30,747 nucleotides of DNA, taken from positions 1 through 30,747 of the forward strand of contig JAKITE010000020.1 of the NCBI GenBank assembly GCA_021648225.1, given 5' to 3'. Below are positions 24,486 through 30,747 of the stretch, one piece after another. A program made the position numbers and the translations under genes. Under the pieces are notes generated by a model. The model was not told the DNA's origin. It ran no database searches and saw nothing but the letters and a program-made list of their open reading frames with translations. This DNA is from Paracoccaceae bacterium (GTDB lineage Bacteria; Pseudomonadota; Alphaproteobacteria; Rhodobacterales; Rhodobacteraceae). How positions within the stretch are numbered: the stretch's first letter is position 1; each line of letters starts with the position of its first letter.

Positions 24486-25381
24486 CCGTTCTCGGTATTA
24501 AAAATGCCTCAAAATCCTATGGTGATCTGCACACGGTATGTGATGTAAGCCTGAACCTTGACGCCGGCGAACGGGTGGCGTTGCTTGGCCATAACGGTGC
24601 CGGAAAAACCACCCTGATGCGGATGGTTCTGGGGTTAACGCCGCTAACATCCGGCCAGATCACAGTGCTGGGCATGGCGCCGGGTTCGCGCAAAGCCCGC
24701 GCCGCCATCGGATTTTTGCCCGAAAGCGTGGCCTTTCACGGCGCGCTGAGCGGGCGTGAGCAGCTACACCATTTTGCCCGGTTAAAATCTGTAAAAACCG
24801 GCATAGCCGATGATTTGCTGGAGCGCGTGGGCCTGACCGACGCAATGAATCGCAAGATCCGCACCTATTCCAAGGGTATGCGCCAGCGTATCGGTCTGGC
24901 ACAGGCTTTGCTTGGTCAGCCGCGGCTGGCGTTGCTGGATGAACCGACCTCGGGGCTGGATCCGATTTCGCGGCATGAATTTTACGACATTGTTGATGAT
25001 TTGGCCAAAGGCGGCACAGCGGTTTTGCTTTCTTCCCATGCCTTGACCGAGCTGGAAACCCGCACCGACCGGATCGCCATTATGTCCAAAGGCCGGTTAT
25101 TGGCCAATGACAGCCTAAGCGCCCTGCGGGATGCCGCGCGCCTGCCCATTCGGGTTGATGTAAAAGCCACGCTGGAAACCGCGGATCATGTGGCGGCGCA
25201 GCTCGGGGGGCAGCGCGCCAACGGGGCGTCGGTTTCGCTGGAGGTGCAGCAGGAGCAAAAAGTCTCCCTGCTCGGGCAAATCACCGGCCTTGGCGATCTG
25301 GTCAAGGATATCGACGTAACCCCTGCCAGCCTCGAAGCGCTTTACCGTTATTACAGCAGCCCCGATCAGGAGAAAAAATAA
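24482..25381 (+). CDS. nosF: ABC transporter ATPase NosF
   Basis: A 299-residue ATPase. Walker A GHNGAGKTT near residue 37, signature YSKGMRQRIGLAQALLG near residue 126, Walker B LALLDEPTSGLDP and switch LLSSHALTE. The C-terminal extension is typical of NosF. With NosY and NosD it forms the NosDFY complex for CuZ assembly. Overlaps nosD by 4 nt and nosY by 1 nt. Confidence 0.95.
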   Translation: MTVLGIKNASKSYGDLHTVCDVSLNLDAGERVALLGHNGAGKTTLMRMVLGLTPLTSGQITVLGMAPGSRKARAAIGFLPESVAFHGALSGREQLHHFARLKSVKTGIADDLLERVGLTDAMNRKIRTYSKGMRQRIGLAQALLGQPRLALLDEPTSGLDPISRHEFYDIVDDLAKGGTAVLLSSHALTELETRTDRIAIMSKGRLLANDSLSALRDAARLPIRVDVKATLETADHVAAQLGGQRANGASVSLEVQQEQKVSLLGQITGLGDLVKDIDVTPASLEALYRYYSSPDQEKK

Positions 25382-26199
25382 TGTCTGCCATGACCATTGC
25401 CCGGCTCGAATTGCTGATCGCAAAGCGCAATATGTGGGTGGCCACATCGCTTATTCTAATGGGGTTGTTTTCTTCGGTGCTTACCTTGGCGGGCGGGGCG
25501 CCAAGCGGCACGTTGGGGGTGGATCCATTGATTATTGCCACCACGTCTATCACTACATTATCGGTTTATCTTATTCCGCTGATCGGGCTGTTGCTTTCGT
25601 TTGATGCCATCACCGGAGAGCTGGATCGCGGCACCTTGGCGCTAAGCCTCACTTATCCGGTGTCGCGCGGCGAGATATTGCTGGGCAAATTTATTGCGCA
25701 TCTGCTGGTGCTGGGCTTTGCGGTGGCGGTGGGGCTGGCACTAAGCGCCGGGCTGACCATCTGGAAATATGGCAGCGCTGATCTGAGTTATTTGCCGCTG
25801 TTCAAGCTTTTTGGCACCGCACTGGCGCTGGGGGCGGCCTTTCTTGGTATTGGTTATACAATTTCGGCGCTGGCCAGACAAACCGGCGTGGCCTCGGGCA
25901 TTGCCATTATTATCTGGCTGATCTGCGTGGTGCTATATGATCTTGGCCTGCTGGCAGCGCTGGTGGCTGATGGTGGCGGTGTCTTTACCAAATCGGTGTT
26001 TCCATGGTTGCTGGTTGCCAATCCGGCTGATGCTTTCCGGCTGATCAATATGCCGGTTGATACGGTTTCCACCCTTGCCAGCGGGCTTGGCGCGGCGGGC
26101 AAGGCCTCGGGGTTTGGCGCGCAGATGGGTTCGCTTTTACTTTGGCCGGTGCTGGCGCTTGGCCTTGCATGGGCCGCATTCCGGAGGGTTGAACCATGA
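25381..26199 (+). CDS. nosY: ABC-2 type permease NosY
   Basis: A 272-residue inner-membrane protein with six hydrophobic segments and the ABC-2 hallmark FDAITGELDRGTLALSLTYPVSRGEILLGK near residue 75. It is the membrane part of NosDFY. Overlaps nosF by one base and nosL by ATGA. Confidence 0.95.
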   Translation: MSAMTIARLELLIAKRNMWVATSLILMGLFSSVLTLAGGAPSGTLGVDPLIIATTSITTLSVYLIPLIGLLLSFDAITGELDRGTLALSLTYPVSRGEILLGKFIAHLLVLGFAVAVGLALSAGLTIWKYGSADLSYLPLFKLFGTALALGAAFLGIGYTISALARQTGVASGIAIIIWLICVVLYDLGLLAALVADGGGVFTKSVFPWLLVANPADAFRLINMPVDTVSTLASGLGAAGKASGFGAQMGSLLLWPVLALGLAWAAFRRVEP

Positions 26200-26720
26200 A
26201 AAAATGGCCGATTTTATTGGTGTTGGCCTTGGTGGCCGCCTGTGACAAAGACACAAACGACACCTTGCCCGCCGCACAAACCCTGAATGACGAAGCCGCC
26301 GGATATTATTGCCAGATGATTATTCTGGATCATCCCGGCCCCAAAGGGCAGCTGTTTCTGGACGGAATGCCCGCCCCGATATGGTTTTCACAAGTGCGTG
26401 ACGGCCTGGCCTATTTGAAATCCTCCGAGCAAGAGGGCGAGGTTCTGGTGCTTTATGTCAATGATATGGGCTTGGCAGCCAGCTATGACGAACCCGGCCC
26501 CGATAACTGGATCAACGCTGCCGATGCATTTTATGTGGTGGGTTCCGATGCGGTGGGCGGTATGGGCGCGCCCGAACTGGTGCCGTTTGGCACTGTTGAA
26601 AAAGCACAGGAATTTGCTGAAAGTCGTGGTGGCACCATTCTGACACTGGATGAAATATCCGCCGAAATGGTGCTTGCCCCCGTTGAAATCACCACACCAA
26701 TACCGGAGCCCAGACCATGA
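26196..26720 (+). CDS. nosL: Copper-binding lipoprotein NosL
   Basis: A 174-residue lipoprotein with lipobox LVAAC (Cys near residue 16). The mature part contains CQMIILDHPGPKGQLFLDG, similar to the Cys-Met Cu(I) site of NosL, and WINAADAFYVVGSD. NosL hands copper to NosZ. Overlaps nosY and nosX by ATGA each. Confidence 0.95.
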   Translation: MKKWPILLVLALVAACDKDTNDTLPAAQTLNDEAAGYYCQMIILDHPGPKGQLFLDGMPAPIWFSQVRDGLAYLKSSEQEGEVLVLYVNDMGLAASYDEPGPDNWINAADAFYVVGSDAVGGMGAPELVPFGTVEKAQEFAESRGGTILTLDEISAEMVLAPVEITTPIPEPRP

Positions 26721-27604
26721 CCAGCCGCCGTCGTTTTTTAACCATCCTTGCCGGTGCGGCAATGCTGCCCGGACTTGCCAGCGCGGCTGCAAACTGGCGC
26801 GGCATTGCGCTGGGCGCCGAGGCGAGGATCATTCTTGACCATCCTGATGCCGACAGATTAATCGCCAGTGCGGTGGCAGAAATTTCACGGCTGGAATCCC
26901 TGTTCAGCCTGCACCGCGACAGCCAGCTTACCCGGCTGAACGCGGCAGGAATATTAACCAACCCCGCCCCCGAAATGTTGGAGCTGCTTTCGATTTGCAC
27001 GGCCCTGAATGCCCGCACGGATGGTGCGTTTGACCCGACCATCCAGCCGCTCTGGGCGCTTTATGCCCGCAGCTTTGCCGCTGGTGCAGCCCCTAGCGCG
27101 GCCCGGATTGCCGATATTCCTATTGGCTGGCGGCACCTGCGCTATTCCCCTGCCGAAATCAGCTTTGCCAAGCCGGATATGGCGCTAACGCTGAACGGCA
27201 TTGCCCAAGGGTTTATTGCCGATAAAATCGCGGCATTATTCCGCGCTCAGGGCGTGCAAAATGTGCTGGTTAACACCGGCGAGATCATGGCGCTGGGCAA
27301 AGCGCCCAACGGGCTGGCATGGCCGGTGAACATTATTAATGGCCCGGAACTGCCGCTTAGCAATGCCGCGATTGCCACTTCGGCCCCGCTTGGCACCAGT
27401 TTTGATGCAAACGGAACCATTGGCCATATTCTTGACCCGCGCACCGGCCAGCCCGGTGGGAAGTGGGCGCAAGTCACCGTTACGGCCACCAGCGCCGCGC
27501 TGGCAGACGGGTTGTCTACGGGGTTTTGCCTGATGAATAGTGCAGAAATAAACGCAGCGGGGCAGGTTGGGGTGCTGGATGTGATGGCGTCGGCTTCGGG
27601 TTAG
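26717..27604 (+). CDS. nosX: FAD:protein FMN transferase NosX (ApbE family)
   Basis: A 295-residue ApbE-type flavin transferase with a twin-arginine-like signal (SRRRFLTILAGAAMLPGLASA). Family segments are SLFSLHRDSQLTRLN near residue 65, TDGAFDPTIQPLW near residue 97, LNGIAQGFIADKIA near residue 160 and VNTGEIMALG near residue 188. A late segment DPRTGQPGGKWAQVTV is also present. NosX attaches FMN to the NosR domain carrying SGATVT. Last gene of the nos operon. Confidence 0.95.
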   Translation: MTSRRRFLTILAGAAMLPGLASAAANWRGIALGAEARIILDHPDADRLIASAVAEISRLESLFSLHRDSQLTRLNAAGILTNPAPEMLELLSICTALNARTDGAFDPTIQPLWALYARSFAAGAAPSAARIADIPIGWRHLRYSPAEISFAKPDMALTLNGIAQGFIADKIAALFRAQGVQNVLVNTGEIMALGKAPNGLAWPVNIINGPELPLSNAAIATSAPLGTSFDANGTIGHILDPRTGQPGGKWAQVTVTATSAALADGLSTGFCLMNSAEINAAGQVGVLDVMASASG

Positions 27605-27728
27605 ACAAGTTTACCATATTATTGCAACGATCCAGTGATTGAGGACAATATGACCGCATGGTCTGTCTGTAAACAAATAGAAATTTACATGAATATATTT
27701 TGCAGATACGGTTTATCGGATCCTCAAT
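27605..27728. other. Spacer between the nos and tup operons
   Basis: AT-richer than both operons. No FNR-type box and no convincing terminator or promoter hexamers were found. Together with the 97-codon ORF it forms a gap of about 410 bp between nosX and tupB. Confidence 0.5.
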
Positions 27729-28022
27729 ATGTCCGATTCTGGAATTCCAAACATGATCAACGAACACGTTTACGAGATAGCGCCATCTGTAGGGAATGCG
27801 TGGTTGACGCGTTCTGTTTTCGGTCGCGATCAAGACGGCCTTAAACAACATATAAAAGTGGTAGAAGAACGACCGCTGACAATCGGGGATTATCCCGAGT
27901 TTCTTGCTATAGGGCGCATGCGCGGGCAACGGTTTATATGCCTCAGCGGCGAGGAATGCTTGGGGCGGGATCCGGACCCGCGTGCCACAAAGGGTGAACC
28001 CAAGCAGAGCGCGTGTAAATGA
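27729..28022 (+). CDS. Possible small protein coupled to tupB
   Basis: A 97-residue frame of unknown family, without signal peptide or membrane segment. Its stop TGA overlaps the tupB ATG (ATGA), the same coupling used between the other tup genes, which favours a real gene. Against it: a weak ribosome site, low resemblance to any known family, and a tRNA-like fold inside its last third. ATG 27750 is an alternative start. It may instead be a leader. Confidence 0.4.
   Translation: MSDSGIPNMINEHVYEIAPSVGNAWLTRSVFGRDQDGLKQHIKVVEERPLTIGDYPEFLAIGRMRGQRFICLSGEECLGRDPDPRATKGEPKQSACK
27958..28005. other. tRNA-like acceptor/T-arm fold before tupB
   Basis: Read on the minus strand, GCTTGGG (28005-27999) pairs with CCCAAGC (27964-27958). 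The hairpin GCGGG-TCCGGAT-CCCGC (27981-27965) abuts the 3' strand exactly as a T arm does. Only 17 nt separate the 5' acceptor-like strand from it, so D and anticodon arms are missing, and no CCA follows. The loop differs from a normal T loop at two places. It ends 13 nt before tupB; on the plus strand it would fold in the tup mRNA leader. Confidence 0.45.
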
Positions 28023-28711
28023 ACGGGTTCTGGGAGGCATGGCGGCTGATTATCACGCTGGACCCGGACCTCTATGAGATCATTTTCCTGTCGCTGCAAG
28101 TGACCATCACTGCGGTGATCATCGCCTCGATCATTGGCCTGCCCATGGGGGCATGGCTGGCGGTAAACCGCTTCAGGCTCCGCCGCTATGTGATCGCGGT
28201 GCTCAATGCCTTTATGGGCCTGCCGCCGGTGGTGGTTGGCCTGTTTGTCTATATGGCGCTTTCGCGTGCCGGGCCTTTGGGTGGCTTCGGGCTGTTATTT
28301 TCCCCTGTTGCCATGATCATCGCGCAGGTGATTATCATCACACCGCTCATCGCCTCGATCAGCCACCAAACCATCCGTGACCTCTGGGCCGAATATCATG
28401 ACCTGCTGATTTCGATGAACGCCACCCGCACCCAGCGGATTAAAGCGCTGATCTGGGATGGCAGGCGGGCGCTGCTCACTGCCACATTGGCGGGCTTTGG
28501 CCGCGCCATTGGCGAGGTCGGCGCGATTATGATTGTGGGCGGTAATATCGAGCATGCCACGCGTGTTTTAACCACGGCAATTGCGCTGGAAACCGGCAAG
28601 GGCAACTTTGCTTTTGCTATGGGGCTGGGCTTGGTGCTGATTGTGCTGGCGGTCATCATCAACCTCATGATCCATATAGTCGGCAAAACCGAGCGGACCA
28701 GCACATGGTGA
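28019..28711 (+). CDS. tupB: Tungstate ABC transporter permease TupB
   Basis: A 230-residue permease with about five membrane helices. Segments typical of TupB are LQVTITAVIIASIIGLPMGAWLA near residue 25 and MGLPPVVVGLFVYMALSRAGPLG near residue 65. The coupling loop LLTATLAGFGRAIGEVGAIMIVGGNI lies near residue 150. Part of the high-affinity tungstate importer. Overlaps the upstream frame by ATGA and tupC by 7 nt. Confidence 0.92.
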   Translation: MNGFWEAWRLIITLDPDLYEIIFLSLQVTITAVIIASIIGLPMGAWLAVNRFRLRRYVIAVLNAFMGLPPVVVGLFVYMALSRAGPLGGFGLLFSPVAMIIAQVIIITPLIASISHQTIRDLWAEYHDLLISMNATRTQRIKALIWDGRRALLTATLAGFGRAIGEVGAIMIVGGNIEHATRVLTTAIALETGKGNFAFAMGLGLVLIVLAVIINLMIHIVGKTERTSTW

Positions 28712-29418
28712 GCATCCTTCCCCTCACACTCACAAAAGCCACCGCGCATATGCGGGGCAAAAAGCTGGTTGGTCCGGTAAGCCTGACGCTGCCCCCCGAG
28801 GGCTTTACCATCATTATCGGCCCGAATGGTGCTGGCAAAACCACGTTGCTGCGGCTGATGCACGGCTTGCAGCGCTGCTCGGGTGGCACGGTTGAATGGG
28901 CGCTGCCACAGGCAGAGGCCCGCAACCGGCAGGGCTTTGTGTTTCAATCCCCTATCATGATGCGCCGCACGGTGCGCGATAGCCTCGCCTACCCGCTGCG
29001 TCTGCGCGGTATGGGTAAGGCGGCAGCGTATGAAAAGGTGGTGAAATGCGCCGGTAATTTTGGCCTGTCAGCGCTGCTGGAAAACTGGGCGCCGATGCTT
29101 TCGGGTGGTGAAAAGCAAAAGCTCTCGCTGGCGCGCGCGATGATCACCGAACCGGACATTCTGTTTCTGGACGAACCCTGCGCCAATCTTGATGGCCGTG
29201 CCACCCGCGAGATCGAAAGCGTTCTGCAGGCAGTACAGGGGCAAGGCACCCGGCTGGTGATGTCGACCCATGATATGGGACAAGCGCGGCGACTGGCGCA
29301 GGATGTTGTGTTTATGCTGCATGGCAAAGTGCATGAGCACGCCGTCGCCGACCGATTTTTTGCCACCCCCGAAACCCCCGAGGCCAAGGCCTTTATTAAT
29401 GGAGACATTGTTGAATGA
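28705..29418 (+). CDS. tupC: Tungstate ABC transporter ATP-binding protein TupC
   Basis: A 237-residue ATPase. Walker A GPNGAGKTTLLRL near residue 44, Q-loop FQSPIMMRRTV, signature LSGGEKQKLSLARAM near residue 132, Walker B ILFLDEPCANLD and switch STHDMG. It lacks the TOBE domain of ModC, as expected for TupC. Overlaps tupA by ATGA. Confidence 0.92.
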   Translation: MVSILPLTLTKATAHMRGKKLVGPVSLTLPPEGFTIIIGPNGAGKTTLLRLMHGLQRCSGGTVEWALPQAEARNRQGFVFQSPIMMRRTVRDSLAYPLRLRGMGKAAAYEKVVKCAGNFGLSALLENWAPMLSGGEKQKLSLARAMITEPDILFLDEPCANLDGRATREIESVLQAVQGQGTRLVMSTHDMGQARRLAQDVVFMLHGKVHEHAVADRFFATPETPEAKAFINGDIVE

Positions 29419-30209
29419 AAGTTTTGCTCCCAGCCCTGATGGCTATCCTTCTGGCTACAGCATCCTACGCCGAAACGCTGCGCATGGCGGTCACCACCTC
29501 GTTTTACAATTCGGGCCTGTCCGAGGCGCTGCTACCCGAGATCAAGGCTGATACCGGCCTGGAGGTTGAGTTGATTGTGGTGGGTACCGGTCAAGCCCTG
29601 CGCCTTGGCGAGGCGGGGGATGTGGATGCTATTCTGGTACATGCCCGTGCCGCCGAAGATGCTTTTTTGGCAGCGGGTTACGGCACCCACCGCCGCGAAA
29701 TCATGTATAATGATTTTGTGTTTGTCGGCCCGTCAGATGACCCTGCCAATGTAGCCAATGCCTCAAGCGCTGCCGCCGCCTTGCAAGCCATTGCCACCAG
29801 CCAAGCGCCATTTGTGAGCCGGGGGGATGATAGCGGCACCCACAAAAAAGAGCTGGCGCTTTGGGCGGCGACGGATACCACCCCCGAAGGCGCGTGGTAT
29901 CGCGCGGCTGGATCGGGCATGGGGGCCACGCTGAATGTAGCCAGCGGCATGAACGCCTATACCTTCACCGACCGCGCCAGCTGGCTGAATTTTGGCAATA
30001 AAGGCAACCTTGGGCTGCTTTATGCCGGAGACCCCGCGCTGTTTAACCAATATGCCTTTATTCCGGTAAACCCCGGGCGCTGGCCGCATGTGCGCAATGT
30101 CCTGGCGCTAAAACTAGAAAACTGGCTCGCCAGCGACAAGGCCAAAACCCTGATTAACGCCTATACCATCAACGGCGAAAAGCTGTTTACCTTTAATGCC
30201 ATCCGGTAG
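29415..30209 (+). CDS. tupA: Tungstate-binding periplasmic protein TupA
   Basis: A 264-residue binding protein with signal peptide (LLPALMAILLATASYA). The ligand-site segment is TTSFYNSGLSEALLPEIK near residue 28. The strong family motif VVGTGQALRLGEAGDVDAILVHAR lies near residue 56, and VSRGDDSGTHKKE near residue 135. TupA prefers tungstate over molybdate. Gene order here is tupBCA rather than the common tupABC. Periplasmic; passes tungstate to TupBC for tungsten or molybdenum cofactor enzymes. Confidence 0.93.
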   Translation: MKVLLPALMAILLATASYAETLRMAVTTSFYNSGLSEALLPEIKADTGLEVELIVVGTGQALRLGEAGDVDAILVHARAAEDAFLAAGYGTHRREIMYNDFVFVGPSDDPANVANASSAAAALQAIATSQAPFVSRGDDSGTHKKELALWAATDTTPEGAWYRAAGSGMGATLNVASGMNAYTFTDRASWLNFGNKGNLGLLYAGDPALFNQYAFIPVNPGRWPHVRNVLALKLENWLASDKAKTLINAYTINGEKLFTFNAIR

Positions 30210-30226
30210 AGTATCGGGGGCCGGTT

Positions 30227-30703
30227 TTATTCCAGATCCCCGTGCATGGCTAGAATATCCATTCCGGCATCTGGCGATTCGATGGTCCGATAGGCTTCGT
30301 TCACCCCCGCATCACCCAGCTCGCGGGCCACGGTGATCAGAACATTGGCATCATGGCCCTCACATAGTTCGACCATATGCTTCAGTTCTTCTTCTGCCAC
30401 GGGGCGGGCGGCCCCTAGTGAAGGCGCGCCATAAATATCGACAAAATGCTGCGCCAGTGCCGTTTCCAGCGCCTGGTATTCATCCGGCTCGATTTTGGTA
30501 ACGGCCACAAAGGTAACACGGCCAAAAGTTTCCAGCCCGAGCCAGCCATTGGCGAAGGCTTGCCGCGCCTTGCCTGTCAGGTCGCCCTCGCCCCAGTTGG
30601 AAAACTCGAACCCGCCGGAAATGGCCCACTCGCCGGTGCGGGCGGGATTATGGAAGACCAGCGTATCGCTTTCGTCAAAATGAATGGCGCGGGCGAGCTT
30701 CAT
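30227..30703 (-). CDS. DUF6505-like conserved protein
   Basis: A 158-residue cytoplasmic protein without signal or membrane segments. The N-terminus KLARAIHFDESDTLVF and the middle LTGKARQAFANGWLGLETFGR resemble DUF6505 proteins of alphaproteobacteria, often found beside a biotin/lipoate ligase-like gene. Function unknown. The ATG overlaps the stop of the gene upstream on the minus strand (ATGA), so they are probably co-transcribed. Convergent with tupA. Confidence 0.7.
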   Translation of the reverse strand: MKLARAIHFDESDTLVFHNPARTGEWAISGGFEFSNWGEGDLTGKARQAFANGWLGLETFGRVTFVAVTKIEPDEYQALETALAQHFVDIYGAPSLGAARPVAEEELKHMVELCEGHDANVLITVARELGDAGVNEAYRTIESPDAGMDILAMHGDLE

Positions 30704-30747
30704 GGGGTGTCTCCGTTTTCCAGCAGGCTTGAAAGCGGGTGTAGGCA
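30700..30747 (-). CDS. C-terminal end of an upstream gene (partial)
   Basis: The last 15 codons read CLHPLSSLLENGDTP then TGA, which overlaps the start of the DUF6505-like gene as ATGA. Too short to identify. A biotin/lipoate ligase-like protein would fit known neighbourhoods of DUF6505 genes, but that is inference. The rest lies outside the window. Confidence 0.5.
   Translation of the reverse strand, partial: CLHPLSSLLENGDTP

Noticed and set aside
27516..28040. A 174-codon minus-strand frame containing CGTRVRIPP
   Set aside because: That peptide is typical of translation through tRNA T-arm sequence; it overlaps nosX and has no domain, so it is not called as a gene.

Overview
The window looks like a chromosomal segment from an alphaproteobacterium, most likely a Rhodobacterales (Roseobacter/Paracoccaceae-type) bacterium. 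Evidence: a circularly permuted two-piece tmRNA gene, an alphaproteobacterial rimP-nusA-ylxR-infB operon, a ugpBAEC cluster divergent from a DeoR-type regulator, a DUF1674 protein, and a clade I nosRZDFYLX cluster whose NosZ carries a Tat signal. No rRNA, CRISPR array, transposase or integrase was seen.

Layout. 1-2.8 kb: tRNA-Trp, a small secreted protein of unknown function, nnrS, and ssrA (tmRNA) on the minus strand. The tmRNA 3' half is present twice, in direct orientation on either side of nnrS, together with a remnant of the secreted-protein gene. This marks an old insertion or duplication next to ssrA. 2.8-10.3 kb: an M17 leucyl aminopeptidase, a small Hpt-like protein, then infB, ylxR/L7Ae, nusA and rimP. 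The last four are one minus-strand operon with a recognisable promoter and a leader terminator/attenuator just before rimP. 10.4-11.8 kb: an AT-rich accessory patch with a small coiled-coil/winged-helix-like protein behind a palindromic promoter. It is followed by about 280 bp packed with eight or nine different hairpins, a palindrome-controlled promoter, a tiny ORF with a strong Shine-Dalgarno, and a DUF1674 gene that appears to lack a normal start codon. 11.8-13.3 kb: a zinc-ribbon methyltransferase and a DUF3995 membrane protein behind paired palindromes. 13.3-18.5 kb: the sn-glycerol-3-phosphate ABC importer ugpBAEC (minus) and its divergent DeoR/GlpR-type regulator.

18.5-27.6 kb: the nitrous-oxide reductase cluster, led by a small cysteine-containing DUF2946-like gene and then nosR-nosZ-nosD-nosF-nosY-nosL-nosX, tightly coupled. 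An FNR/NnrR-type box sits 41.5 bp before the inferred start of transcription. nnrS at the other end of the window has an equally well placed box, so both loci probably respond to low oxygen or nitric oxide. 27.6-30.2 kb: an AT-richer leader with a tRNA-like fold and a 97-codon ORF that overlaps tupB by ATGA, then the tungstate importer tupBCA. The right end holds a DUF6505-like gene and the last codons of an upstream gene, both on the minus strand.

The most unusual region is the hairpin array at 10937-11220 with its neighbouring small gene and regulatory palindromes. The second is the ssrA duplication, whose two copies differ by compensating base-pair changes. All assignments come from reading the sequence; no database search was run.
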